Source: Phytoseiulus persimilis
Lineage: Eukaryota > Arthropoda > Arachnida > Mesostigmata > Phytoseiidae
Assembly (NCBI GenBank): GCA_037576195.1
Contig: CM075104.1
Coordinates: 192,775-256,774 of the forward strand
Reading direction: 5' to 3'
Length of the DNA stretch: 64,000 nucleotides
Shown here in pieces: positions 32,317 to 41,745 of the stretch (the first letter of the stretch is position 1; each line of letters begins with the position of its first letter). A program made the position numbers and the translations under genes. The notes under the pieces were generated by a model, which searched no databases, was not told the DNA's origin, and saw only the letters and a list, made by a program, of their open reading frames with translations.

Positions 32317-33738
32317 TTGTTCGGTAAGGTTCATCAGCTGAGTTCTCAGCAAGAGGTTTTCACTGAAAACTACACCAATCTGTTGGCGCAGCTCAACCTC
32401 TTTGCAAAGTCGGTAGTTCAAACTCCCGTGGTCACTGGTGTCATCGAATCTCTGGAATCGATGAAGGCCACTCCGGGGGAACAGAAAAACACCCTTCGTC
32501 TGACTCAGCAAGATCAGGCCGGACTAGGCCTTCGTCAGGATTTCATCGCTGGGAGCATGGTGTCCCATGATCAGGCTAGTCATCTACAGAGTCTCATCTC
32601 TGAGTTACGTCAGGAGGTGACCGAGCTCCAGCTTAAGGTCAGTCACCGAGCGACTGAAGCTCCCAGCTCGGTTCTTTCGACCGAGTACGCACTCTCGGGC
32701 GATATGGACAACATAAAGGATCATGTTCATAAGATCGATGGTAAAGTCCGTCTGCTAGAAGAAACGGTGAAGAAGAACTTCTCCACCACTGCCGAACGCG
32801 CAGTTGACTTGGAGTCAACGTTCAAGTCCTTTGAATCAAACATCAAGGTCTTAACCGACCAACTGGATCTGAAGTTCCAGTTTCAAGACACTTCCAATCA
32901 GGAGTTGAAAGCGAAACTTTCAAGAAAGGCAGCCAACATCAATCATCTCTCACACGAGATTGATATCGTCAAGTCAGATCAAATCAAGATTTCTTCCGTG
33001 GTCTCAAAAGTGAGTTCATCCACCGATCCACCGACAGAGAGTCCACTCCGCTCTCAGGTGGGAGAGTCCACTCCTGGGGACTCAATCCCTTCAGATTCAC
33101 GCGGTGTCCGGGCCGCAATTCAGGCCTTCTTCACTCGGCTGGTGGCTCGGAGTTTTACTGCATCCATTTTCCATCCGTCGTGATACTATCGGAATGATCA
33201 GATGGGGTTAATTTTTTTTCGGATTGTGTCCAGGAGGACTCATCTGGGTACTTGCCTCGAATGGATCTTCAGGATCCCCTACAGCTACCCGTCTCAATCC
33301 TGGGTCTGCAACCGAAACCAATGCCAGTGGTGGGCAGGGCTTTCCCCCTGCTCCTACCACTGCCGCTCCGTCTTCGGAGGATGAAGACTCCACCACTCCA
33401 TCTCCAACAGTCTCATCGACTTCTTCAACCACTCCTCCTCGCTTCATCGTTTCCACCAGAGCATATTGGTGTGCTCGTTTTGATGATGGGTGGTAATGTC
33501 GCCATCGTATTGGCTCGGAGTGCCTGCTTGTTGACGGAAATCATCCGGCTCCATCATAAGTATCTTGTTCTGCCCGAGAGGCATCCAGCGAGTGTGGTGA
33601 TGGAGGGTCAGTTCGTTATTGTAAACGAACTTGATCGATCTGCCGCAGTTTCTGCGCTTCTAGGCATCACAGCCTCTGGAGTCAAATTGTTTTGGCTTTC
33701 TGGGCAATTATTTTGCTTTTCTCTTTTTACAGAATAAA
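32317..33738 (+). pseudogene. Copia-1 antisense accessory gene 1 (truncated; coiled-coil stalk, Cys motif)
   Basis: Unrecognised gene, antisense to Copia-1. An open frame 32317-33183 gives ~288 residues with long heptad-rich helices (residues ~60-230), probably an extracellular stalk. Its 5' end, which would hold the membrane anchor by analogy with its paralogues, is cut off by the Ty3 LTR. A consensus donor GTGAGT is at 33010 and an acceptor (polypyrimidine then GTGTCCAG) ends at 33233. After it one frame is Ser/Thr/Pro/Glu-rich and leads to TRAYWC at 33461-33472, then cysteines at 33497 and 33521: spacing C-x8-C-x7-C, as in the two relatives, but with an in-frame TAA at 33494. A shifted frame stays open to 33737, where the stop lies inside AATAAA (33733-33738). 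Exon joining is uncertain and the gene is probably broken. Confidence 0.5.
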
Positions 33739-33846
33739 GATAAACAATTCGGTTCGTTTGATCATGGTGTTCCTCATTTCTGGGGTCAGAGTGTCAATAC
33801 CCATTTACACTCTCCTACTTAAAGCCGAGATTATGTCCGTAGTGAT

Positions 33847-35378
33847 ATGATCACTTCATTTCACATTCGCAACTGTACGGACATTGTCGCTCTCGTGATG
33901 TTTCCTCGTGTTCTCTACAGTGTCGGGGGTTTCTTTAGTGCCTTGGTGGTTGTGGTCATTTTGACCATTTTAGCCCACGTCTTTCAGGGGCTCTCATTCA
34001 CTTGGTCCTCATCCCACCGGTTTGAGCACTCTCCATGTTTAAGCCATTCAGCAGAGAGCATCCACGGTGCTCAGTCAATGCTGGCTTCATGGGCCGACAT
34101 TCCCCAGCTTGAGACAAGCTATGTCTCACCATCGTTTTCACACCGTCAGGAGTCATCTTCTGTCTCTGACGTGACTCCTGTACTTCTTCCTAGCGAGACC
34201 TTCCTTGAGCTATCATTTGATTCTTCCTCTGTCGTTCAGAGAGTGTTTTTTTCTGGGTTGCCACTCACTCCACTATACGATGCTTCTTCCGAGAATGACG
34301 GTGTTCCGACCCCTGTTCTCATTAGTCCAACTCGAACGTTGCGATCTGTATCCACATCGCTCTCAAGTTCATTCTCTCGTCATGAGTTGGACTCTCTCCA
34401 ATCCTCCCGTGATGCAGCTCTCGAAGCATACATCCGGGATAACGAATTCTTTCTTGGATGGAGTCGGGTCGTGCAGGGGCATATTGATTTCACATCAAGA
34501 CTCCATGCCGACTTAGCCAAATTCCGCTCTGGCACGAATCGATGATCGAACCTGTTGTTCTTCCGACCATCTCCCTCCCTGAGTTGATTTCCTCGTCTCT
34601 TCCAATTTTGAGGTCGTCAAAAAGTTCTTCAATGGGAGAGTCAGTGAGATCTCTTAATAATTTTGAATAGTGAGGTTCTACGTTTTTTTTCTTTGCTATG
34701 TGACTTTTCACGTCTTTGTTTTCCAGAATTCTCCTGCGTTCATCTTGGTTTCCTCAACCGTCGTCCCTGGATCCGTCCTGAGTTCTCAGGTGCTGTTACC
34801 TACTCTCAGTACGGCCGTCATCCCAACGGAGGTATCCGCTGATGATAAGCCTCACTACGAATGGATTGAGCAATCCGTTGCCGAGGAAACCGATCTGGAT
34901 CTGAGTGTCGAGGAATCGAAACCGAAGCGATTCAACTCGAGCACTACACCAGCACCCCCTTCGAGCACCCTCTCGACCTCCACAATTACAGCTCATACCA
35001 CTACTCCAACTCCGACTGACGCCACTGCGTCTCCGACAACAGAGTCAGACAGCAGCAGCTCATCGTCTGACGACCACGGCACCACCGGGTTCAGTGCTCC
35101 GGATGCAGCTACCGACCCACCGATTGATGACGTCACCACCACGGAAGTTTGGTCCATGAGACTTCCCATCCCCACCAGGAGGTACCGATGTGCCATCTTA
35201 GAGTACAATCGACTCTGCAAGTCAGTGCTGGGCAGAAAGTGTATTCTAGAAAGTGTTCTGCGGCTCGAACTTCTCGTATACCAATATGTTGGAAACGAGG
35301 AGTTCGCTGCTGTCTCGGAGCATATGAAATTTCAAGGATCATGCACTGGATTTATATGGTTCTATGCTTAGTAATAAA
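33847..35378 (+). CDS. Copia-1 antisense accessory gene 2 (type II membrane protein, C-x8-C-x7-C)
   Basis: Unrecognised, antisense to Copia-1, 109 bp after gene 1. The first ORF (33847-34545) has a ~26-residue N-terminus, a strong hydrophobic segment (GFFSALVVVVILTILAHVF, ~33935) and a Ser-rich ectodomain. A donor-like GTGAGA (34644) and an acceptor (TTGTTTTCCAG ending 34726) would define an 83-bp intron; reaching that donor in an open frame needs a shift near 34540, so this part is uncertain. The last exon, 34727-35371, is rich in Ser/Thr/Pro/Asp and ends with a ~65-residue domain: cysteines at 35189, 35216 and 35240 (C-x8-C-x7-C), then a hydrophobic, strand-like tail (GSCTGFIWFY). AATAAA overlaps the region just after the stop (35373-35378). 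Convergent with the sense ORF at 35452. Confidence 0.55.
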
Positions 35379-35451
35379 ATCGAATGCCAATACCTCAGGG
35401 GGACCGGATTGGAAGTATTCATTTGGCATTGAAGAGCCAATTCTTAGAGAT

Positions 35452-35946
35452 TCAGATGTTATCAACCGTGGGCTGATATGGTGACTCGATGCCGCTTGGG
35501 CGATCGTCCGCGGTGGGTTGTGTTCTACTCAATTGCTGGTACTGCCTCCGCCGCCATGTTTGGATCAGGCATGTGATGCTGTTAGAGCAGGCATACATCA
35601 CAACAAGTGTAGTGAGTGATGCCGCGTAGTTCAGGAGGAAGTTTGTTCTTTTCGATGGAACGGGTGTAGGTGCTGGGGATTTTTGATGTGTATAGTTATA
35701 GAAGTCAATCCAGATACTGGTTCCGCCAAACGTTGTTCCATTCGGTAACAGGCAGGCTACACCAGGGGAAGCTTTCCCAATGCAGGTCTGGTTGCTTATC
35801 AAGCAGTCACACGGGGAGAATTCGGGACTCATTCCGGATATGGTACAGGGTTGTCTCTCTCGGATGCACTGTGGTGGACAGTTATCCTCGTACTGGAAGT
35901 ACGCGGCCGCTCTTGCCGCTACCATGAGGAGGGCGAACTGTATCAT
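35452..35946 (-). CDS. Copia-1 third ORF: small env-like Cys-rich membrane glycoprotein
   Basis: 164 codons from ATG 35946, in the sense direction of Copia-1 and overlapping the last 65 bp of pol (which ends 35882) in another frame. A signal peptide (MIQFALLMVAARAAA) is followed by an ectodomain with seven cysteines (C-x3-C-x6-C-x11-C-x-C-x6-C-x9-C) and three N-glycosylation sequons (NQT, NGT, NYT). A Pro-rich hinge, a transmembrane segment (~residues 100-126, LLNYAASLTTLVVMYA) and a basic tail (WRRRQ) complete it. This is the plan of a type I membrane glycoprotein, in the position where env sits in retroviruses, but far smaller, with no fusion peptide or furin site seen. The cysteine spacing loosely recalls small cystine-knot proteins such as tick class B evasins; homology is unproven. 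Confidence 0.65.
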   Translation of the reverse strand: MIQFALLMVAARAAAYFQYEDNCPPQCIRERQPCTISGMSPEFSPCDCLISNQTCIGKASPGVACLLPNGTTFGGTSIWIDFYNYTHQKSPAPTPVPSKRTNFLLNYAASLTTLVVMYACSNSITCLIQTWRRRQYQQLSRTQPTADDRPSGIESPYQPTVDNI

Positions 35947-36724
35947 CTGTGATACCTGCAATCGTTCGCAGTCGGATAAACTGAGGTTCTGGTAAGGCTT
36001 TCGTTTCAAGATCTGCCAAGTTTAGTTGCGATGGGCAATGGGTGATTTTGAACTCACCCTCTTCTATTCGTTCCTCCTACCAAAAGTAACGTATGGCAAT
36101 GTGTTTAGAACGCTTTGATACCTGGGCTTCTGTTAGCAGTTGGATGCAACCAGTGTTGTCCACATGAAGTGTCGGAGTGATTTGATATCCGACTTCCTGA
36201 ATCAGTCTGCTAAGCCACGAACAGGTTTTTCCCATTTCGCTGCGAGCCACTATTTCACTTTCAAGGGTGGAAAGAGTGATGCAGTTCTGCCGTCTAGAAG
36301 ACCAGCAAACTGGTGCTCCGCCAAACATCATCACAGCGCCACTGGTACTACACCGAGTACTCCTGCAACCGCCCCAGTCGGCGTCGCAGTAGGCGTCAAT
36401 TTTGGCTTGAACTCCACCAGTATAAGTCGGACCATGGTTCCGGGTCCCTGACAGATACCTCAGTATTTCCAATCCCATGTTCCATAGATGGCGCGTTGGC
36501 TTATCCAAGTATCTGGACATCAGCCCAACCGCATAGGAAATATCTCCTCTCGTTCCCACAGAAACGAACATCGAAGCCCCCACAAGCTCTCTATACTTAG
36601 GAGTAAGATCGATTTCTCCCTCAAATGCAGATTTTGACGTTGCGTCGATTGGTACAGGAGACACTTTGCAATCTGCCATCGGGAATCGATCTAGTAGCTC
36701 GGTGATATATTGGGCTTGATCCAA
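35882..36724 (-). pseudogene. Copia-1 RNase H and pol C-terminus
   Basis: Copia RNase H: YRELVGASMF, YLDKPTRHLWN, AYCDADWGG (~36380) and SSRRQNCITLSTLESE, then KRSKHIAIRY. An in-frame TAG at 36077-36079 interrupts it. The same frame continues with the usual copia C-terminal sequence (HCPSQLNLADLETKALP..QFIRLR) until the stop at 35882-35884. This places the true end of pol inside the start of the small membrane-protein ORF. Confidence 0.88.
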
Positions 36725-36757
36725 GTGGATCCTACCTCCGTCGGGAGAGATCGCAAT

Positions 36758-37734
36758 TCACAATCCCAAGAGAAACTCGAGTGGTCCTGTGGTAAGTTTG
36801 AAGGTTTTCTCTAGTTCCTTCATTATCCTTTGATTCATTTGTTCTGAGTTGGGGCCTATCAGGCAATCATCAACATAGATTAGAACAAATACTCGAGTCG
36901 GAGGGTTGGAAAAGTACAAGCACGGTTCCAACTTGCTTCTGGTCAATCTGACTGTACCAAGGCTCAACAAAGTGTTGCTCAATTTCTGATTGAACATCTT
37001 TGGAGCTTGGACTGTTTCATGGCACGCCTTAAGTAGCTCACAAACCCGGTTTGTGTCATCCTCAAAGCCGGCGGGTTGTTTCATGAAGAGTCTCTTGTCC
37101 AAAGGGGCTGACAAGAAGGCCGTGCATATGTCCGTGTGGTTCAAACGGAGATGCTCCTGGGCGGCAATTGACAGTACTGTCCTAATGGTATCGAACTTCG
37201 CCACAGGGCTGAACAGGCTATCATAGTCAATGCCAGGTCTTTGTTCATATCCTCTTACCACGAGCCTAGCCTTCCTTTCAATTATGTCATTGTTCTTGTC
37301 CGTTTTTAACGAGAAAACCCATTTGTTCGTCAGAACGTTCTGTCCGCGTTCTGGGTCTACCAATTTGTAGACCTGATTGGTTCTGAAGGACTCCAATTCT
37401 AATGCCATTGCCGCAAGCCATTCATTTTTATACTCTGAGCGATACACGTCCGCTAGGTTAAGAGGCACGTCTGCCTGTGAGTTGAACCTGCCTAGGGGGT
37501 CGCTAGTTTCACGATTTGTAGTACTACTTGTTACATTGTAGGCTATCCCTGCCTCAAGTTGGCTCGGCTTCTTTAAGGTACTCCTATCTCTAAGGTTGTA
37601 CCTGCGTCCCTCGGTTTGTGCCTCCATCCGTGCCTGGTTCTGGTCATCGGTGCGTGCGCGCGCTCCTCTGGCCGGAGGGGCTGCTTCGCTGGGTCTCGTG
37701 CCCGGAGCGATGCCTAGCTCATCGTCTACGTTTC
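36758..37734 (-). pseudogene. Copia-1 reverse transcriptase
   Basis: Copia RT beginning at the Copia-2 insertion point (NVDDELG), with YNLRDRS, EWLAAMALELESF, KWVFSLKTDKN, ARLVVRGYEQRPGIDY, LSIAAQEHLRLNHTDICTAF and the catalytic YVDDCLIG (~36870). It ends EFLLGL at 36758. The domain is nearly continuous, but a frame break separates it from the RNase H. The VQAPKMFNQ segment replaces the usual GLxQAxRxWN, a sign of decay. Confidence 0.88.
37730..37734. other. Target-site duplication GTTTC (left) of Copia-2
   Basis: GTTTC at 37730-37734 and at 44176-44180 flank the TG...CA ends of Copia-2. Removing the element and one copy restores the Copia-1 reading frame. Confidence 0.96.
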
Positions 37735-38111
37735 TGATAAGCCTTTTGGGCCTGGCTCTAGCTTCTTTGCGGCTGGATGAGAAGATCGGTGACGCGTACA
37801 AGACTTGCCTGGAGATGACGGCTACTGAATGAAAACGACAATTCTGGTGGACAGAATGTTTGGCTCCCCCAACACACTGAAGTTTTATTCCGGCTTTTAT
37901 AGTCACTGACAGGGAAGAGTTACGCGGCGAACACTGACGTTTGACGTCAGTCTACAGGCGTCCGATTTCTATCTCAGTGATCTACAGTATCGCCTGTGCG
38001 CGGTTGATCATGCTCAAAGTTCACTGACGCTTCGCTTACACGACTGGCGCCTTCCCTGATTACCAAAACTGTGCCGACGACTGCTCTGGGTAAAACATCA
38101 AATACTCAACA
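37735..38111 (-). repeat. 377-bp 3' LTR of Copia-2
   Basis: On the minus strand it runs TGTTGAGTATTTG...AGGCTTATCA. Holds TATAAAAG closely followed by AATAAAAC, a compact promoter plus polyadenylation arrangement. Compared with 43799-44175 I see two substitutions (CTTCTTTG/CTCCTTTG and CAGGGAAG/CAGGGGAG). Confidence 0.95.
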
Positions 38112-38126
38112 GCTCCCTCCTACACA
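38112..38126 (-). other. Polypurine tract of Copia-2
   Basis: Minus strand TGTAGGAGGGAGC directly precedes the 3' LTR start TGTTGAG. It marks the true 3' end of the internal region and so places the plus-strand genes inside the element. Confidence 0.85.
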
Positions 38127-38406
38127 GAACAGTCGCTTGCAGATCATAGCCGGAACCTTCTGATGTGGGGAACATTGCATGTGACATTACTCGGATGCGC
38201 GATGCCGCGATTACAGATCTCTTCAGCGGAAGCATCTATCGAACATGCAATGTGTAGAGACTTCACTAGATACATCATCAGTTCAATGGTTCGAATTCTA
38301 TAGAGAAACTTCAGGCTGATGTCTGTCTAGACATCTTTGTCGCGAAATTTGCTTTCGATTGAAGTGACATACGACCGTATCTTGAGACAAACTCTCGCCA
38401 AAATCG

Positions 38407-38414
38407 TATAAAAG
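38407..38414 (+). promoter_or_regulatory. TATA box of the Copia-2 antisense gene
   Basis: TATAAAAG, 48 bp upstream of the first ATG at 38462, with CTCAATC ~25 bp downstream as a possible initiator. An 11-bp inverted repeat (38172-38182 ACATTGCATGT and 38243-38253) lies further upstream. Points toward the antisense gene, away from gag-pol. Confidence 0.7.
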
Positions 38415-38461
38415 GGGGTGATTCCGAGCACTCAATCGCCAACCCTCCGTAGAGTTGCTCC

Positions 38462-38995
38462 ATGATGCCACCATCTCGTGAACAGCAGCTAGTATCGACC
38501 TCTCTTGACGAGGACGATTTCATTGTCATGACACTGCCGAGGGGAGTCGTTCGCATTCTGCGAGCGTTGCGCAGAATTAGCGGGGTAAGACCCTACCTGA
38601 TTGTGATCGTAGTTGGCATATGCGTGCTGCTCTGGATTATTTTCGGTGAGTAGATTCGAGGGTCATTCCAATGTCGATAATTTTTTTTTTTTTTATCTTT
38701 CTCCCTCCTTTTGGTTTCATCAACCATTAAACTCTTTATTCAGACAATCGCGCGTTGCCGAGGCTAGTGCATCTGGAAGAGGTTCTGAGAGAAAGGGTCG
38801 ATCTTGCTCAGTTCCTCTGCGAAAGGCTCGGACAACACTGGGTGTGCTTATCATCCGCAACCAGGCGATGCCTGGTTCTGCGAACCGAGGTCCCTGTTCC
38901 TGCAGTAGCCGTGTGTCGAATCCAGCGACAGGCGCTACGCATGTTTGTAAATGTGTGTGGCGAGTTTCAGGTTTATTTATGCTTGGAATAATAAA
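38462..38995 (+). CDS. Copia-2 antisense accessory gene: two-exon type II membrane protein
   Basis: Unrecognised protein of 143 residues. Exon 1 38462-38645 and exon 2 38744-38991, joined by a 98-bp phase-1 intron with GTGAGT donor and a long T-tract ending TTTATTCAG. Exon 1 gives a ~43-residue charged N-terminus (MMPPSREQQ..) and one transmembrane segment (PYLIVIVVGICVLLWIIF), with no cleavable signal, so type II. Exon 2 gives a short stalk (LVHLEEVLRERVDLAQF) and a domain with cysteines at 38818, 38845 and 38869 (C-x8-C-x7-C) and a strand-like Cys-containing tail. AATAAA (38990-38995) overlaps the TAA. It lies between pol and the 3' LTR, opposite to gag-pol. Function unknown; the membrane topology and conserved cysteine core suggest a surface protein. 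Confidence 0.75.
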
Positions 38996-39144
38996 CTTTT
39001 CTATACTTTCTCGATAGTAATTCGATGAGTCTTGCTTCTCATGATGATTTCAGCTGGGATTCTTCTCATGACCACAAATCATCTATTTTTCTGAGGCATG
39101 TTTGAAAACATTGGAAAGGGGAGTGGGAGTCTTGACATAACTCG

Positions 39145-39435
39145 ATGAGCACTGATACATCGAGTGCCACTTCCAACCTTTCTTCCGCCTCTAGAGCTAC
39201 TTTCTCTCGATCCGTACTCTCCACGATGGAGCTCCAAGGGATCGACCACGAATGTTTCATTTCTCGTCAAAGTAGCGAGATGAATGTTCGATCATTTGTT
39301 CAGAACTCGCGCGCGGCCCGTGGTGTGGCGAACTATATGTTGTTTGTGATTGCCGTGTTGTCGGTCGTACTTGGAATTCTGGTCTACTCGGGTATGTTTC
39401 AGACGGAAATCGTGCATGGCCAGGTCATCTTCTGA
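39145..39435 (+). CDS. Copia-2 second antisense gene, membrane-anchor exon only
   Basis: ATG 39145, 150 bp after the polyadenylation signal of the previous gene. 96 residues: Ser/Thr-rich N-terminus, then a transmembrane segment (NYMLFVIAVLSVVLGILVYSG, ~residues 63-84). Directly after it is a donor-like GGTATGT (39391), the same place as the intron in the neighbouring gene. No downstream exon fits before the end of pol at 39478, so this looks like a 3'-truncated tandem paralogue. Read without splicing it ends at 39435. Confidence 0.5.
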   Translation: MSTDTSSATSNLSSASRATFSRSVLSTMELQGIDHECFISRQSSEMNVRSFVQNSRAARGVANYMLFVIAVLSVVLGILVYSGMFQTEIVHGQVIF

Positions 39436-39477
39436 CAATCAGTGTCGCAGTCGGAGTATGTGAAGTACCCCAACGCG

Positions 39478-41745
39478 CTACTGGCCATCACGCAAACCAT
39501 GATGAACGCGATCATCATCTTGACGGTTTCCATCTGCAAGTGATCTAAGTCTTTGGAACGTTTCTCTAGGCAGGCACTTCGTCAGAATATCAGCAACGTT
39601 CTGTGCTGTCGGGCAATAGTGGATTGTGACTTCTCCGCGCTGTAGTTTCTCTCGACAGTAGAAATGTCTCACCCCGATGGGCTTTGAGCGCTTGTGGAAA
39701 GAAGGATTCTCAGCAAGAGCGATCGTCGACTGGTTGTCAACGAGCAACTTTGGTACGACTGGATGTCCAAGCTCTGCGAGTAAGCGCGCTGTCCAAATCG
39801 CGGTCTTGAGTGTCTCAGAGAGGGCCACAAGCTCCGCCTCCATTGAAGAGAGCGTCACGGACGCTTGGCGGTTGCTCGCCCAAGAAATGACTCCACCTCC
39901 GAACCGAATCAATGATCCGGTGGTGCTCCGTCTCGTTTGCTCGTCGCCAGCGAAATCTGCATCGCTGAAACACTCGAGCAGCTCTGGACCGCTCCCCGTG
40001 TACCGGAGACCGAAAGTCTTGGTACCTTGGAGGTAGCGCAGCACTTTCAATGCGAGATCCCAAAGACGTCTGGTGGGACGATCCAGGAACCTTGACAGGT
40101 ATCCCACCACGTAACCGAGGTCAAAACGCGTCGCAATCGTGAGGTACATCAAACCACCAACGATTGAACGATACGGCAGATCTGGCTCGACTTCGTCACT
40201 GGGATTCGACTTGTAGCTGTTGTCCATTGGGACTGCTGTTTCCTTGCATTTCGACATCTGGAATCTGTCTAGCAGTTCTTGGATATACTTTGCTTGATGG
40301 ACACGAATGACGGAGTTGTCATCTGATGATTCGACATGTAGACCGAGAAAGAACTCTAACTTCCTGGAAGTGATTTCGAACTCCTTACCGAGGTTCTCGA
40401 GAAACTCCTGCACGACCTTTTGGTCTGATCCCGCTGTCAATCCATCGTCAACGTACAGGGCAACCAAAATTCGTTTTGGGCCAATTGTGAAGTACACGCA
40501 AGGGTCAGCTTGGCTCTGTGTGAGTCCAAGTCCTGTCAGAACCTGGTCGATCTTCAGGTTCCAAGCCCTTGATGCCTGACGAAGCCCGTAGACCGCCTTC
40601 AAGAGTTTGCAGACTCGATTTGTTCCATCTTCGAACCCTTTTGGTTGGTTCGTATAGATTTCTTCCGATAGTTCCGAGTGCAGAATGCTGTCTTAACGTC
40701 GAATTGGTATAGCTTCAATTTCTCCCAGGCAGCTATTGATAGTATTGTTTTGATGGTATCGAACCTAGCTACAGGCGAGTAGAGCTCTGTGAAATCTATA
40801 CCTGGACGTTGGCTGAATCCTTGAATGACCCATCTTGCACGGAACCTCTCGATGTTACCTACGGCGTCTTTCTTCGCTTTGAAGATCCATCGATTCCCAA
40901 CCGTGCGTTTGCCTTTTGGAAGTTCGGTGAGCTCCCAAACCTTGTGGAAATCGAGCGACGCCATCTCCTCTGCCATTGCACTAAGCCACTGTTGGCTGTA
41001 ATTGGACTTGTGAACATCTTCTATACATGTTGGTTCGTCAACCAAATTATTTACACCGGTGCTTACTGTTTCGCTGACACACATCGCAACGTGTGCGCTG
41101 CCGGCCTGGTACCTCTCCGGAGGACGCAACTTGGATCGATCTCGTAGCTCGTATCTCCCGCGCCGTTCGTTGCGTTTTTCACTTGGGGCAGCCGCTCCTG
41201 CGGCGCCATGTCCTTCATTCGAGGATTCTCTTTCCGGCACGGGGCCCGCGGATGCTGCTTCTTCTCTTGCTGATGCGTTCTCTCTGGTATCCGCTGACGG
41301 ATTGGCTTCTTCGATCTGCTCTTCGCCGCTGCCTTCAGGCGCTTCTGCTTCGGCGGCATTCTCTGAGGCGACTCCTCCATCCAGTGGACTGGGAGTGCTC
41401 ACTTTCACGTCTTTCGTCCTGACGATCTGTCTGGTCTCGGGATACCACACACGATAGCTGAGTCCATCTTCGTCGATCCCGACGATGTAGCCTGGGAATC
41501 CTCTGGTGTCCAACTTGTCCTTCTGCGGGGTGCGGTTGTAAAACTTGCACTCGGTGCCAAATGCTCTGATGAGACTGATGTATGGTTTTCTCCTCATGAT
41601 CATCTCGTACGGTGTCTTCCCGGTTGATTCGACAAACTTTACGCACTTCGTCGCGTGGGCGGAAAAGCTCACGGCTTCCGCCCAAAGGTACTTGGGCAGG
41701 CCACTGTCGATGAGCATGGTCCTTGCCAAGTCAAGCAACGATCGA
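39478..41745 (-). CDS. Copia-2 integrase C-terminus, reverse transcriptase, RNase H
   Basis: Second half of the polyprotein. Integrase C-terminus: LLDLARTMLIDSGLPKYLWAEA and RAFGTECKFYN. RT: RYELRDRSKLRPPERY, WIFKAKKDAVGN, FSQRPGIDFTELYSPVARF, VKTAF, GLRQASRAWN and catalytic YVDDGLTAG (~40445). RNase H: CFSDADFAGDEQTRRSTTG and ASVTLSSMEAEL. C-terminus HYCPTAQNVADILTKCLPRETF, stop at 39478. One missing base near 40682 splits the RT into two frames; everything else is open. The antisense genes follow immediately. Confidence 0.93.

Noticed and set aside
33252..33737. 161-codon frame as the complete last exon of accessory gene 1
   Set aside because: Its first half is a shifted reading of a Ser/Thr-rich stalk; only the end (before AATAAA) seems genuine, so the gene is reported as broken.
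37735..37906. N-terminal extension of the Copia-1 RT ORF
   Set aside because: Those residues are translated Copia-2 LTR; the same peptide appears at 43799-43970.
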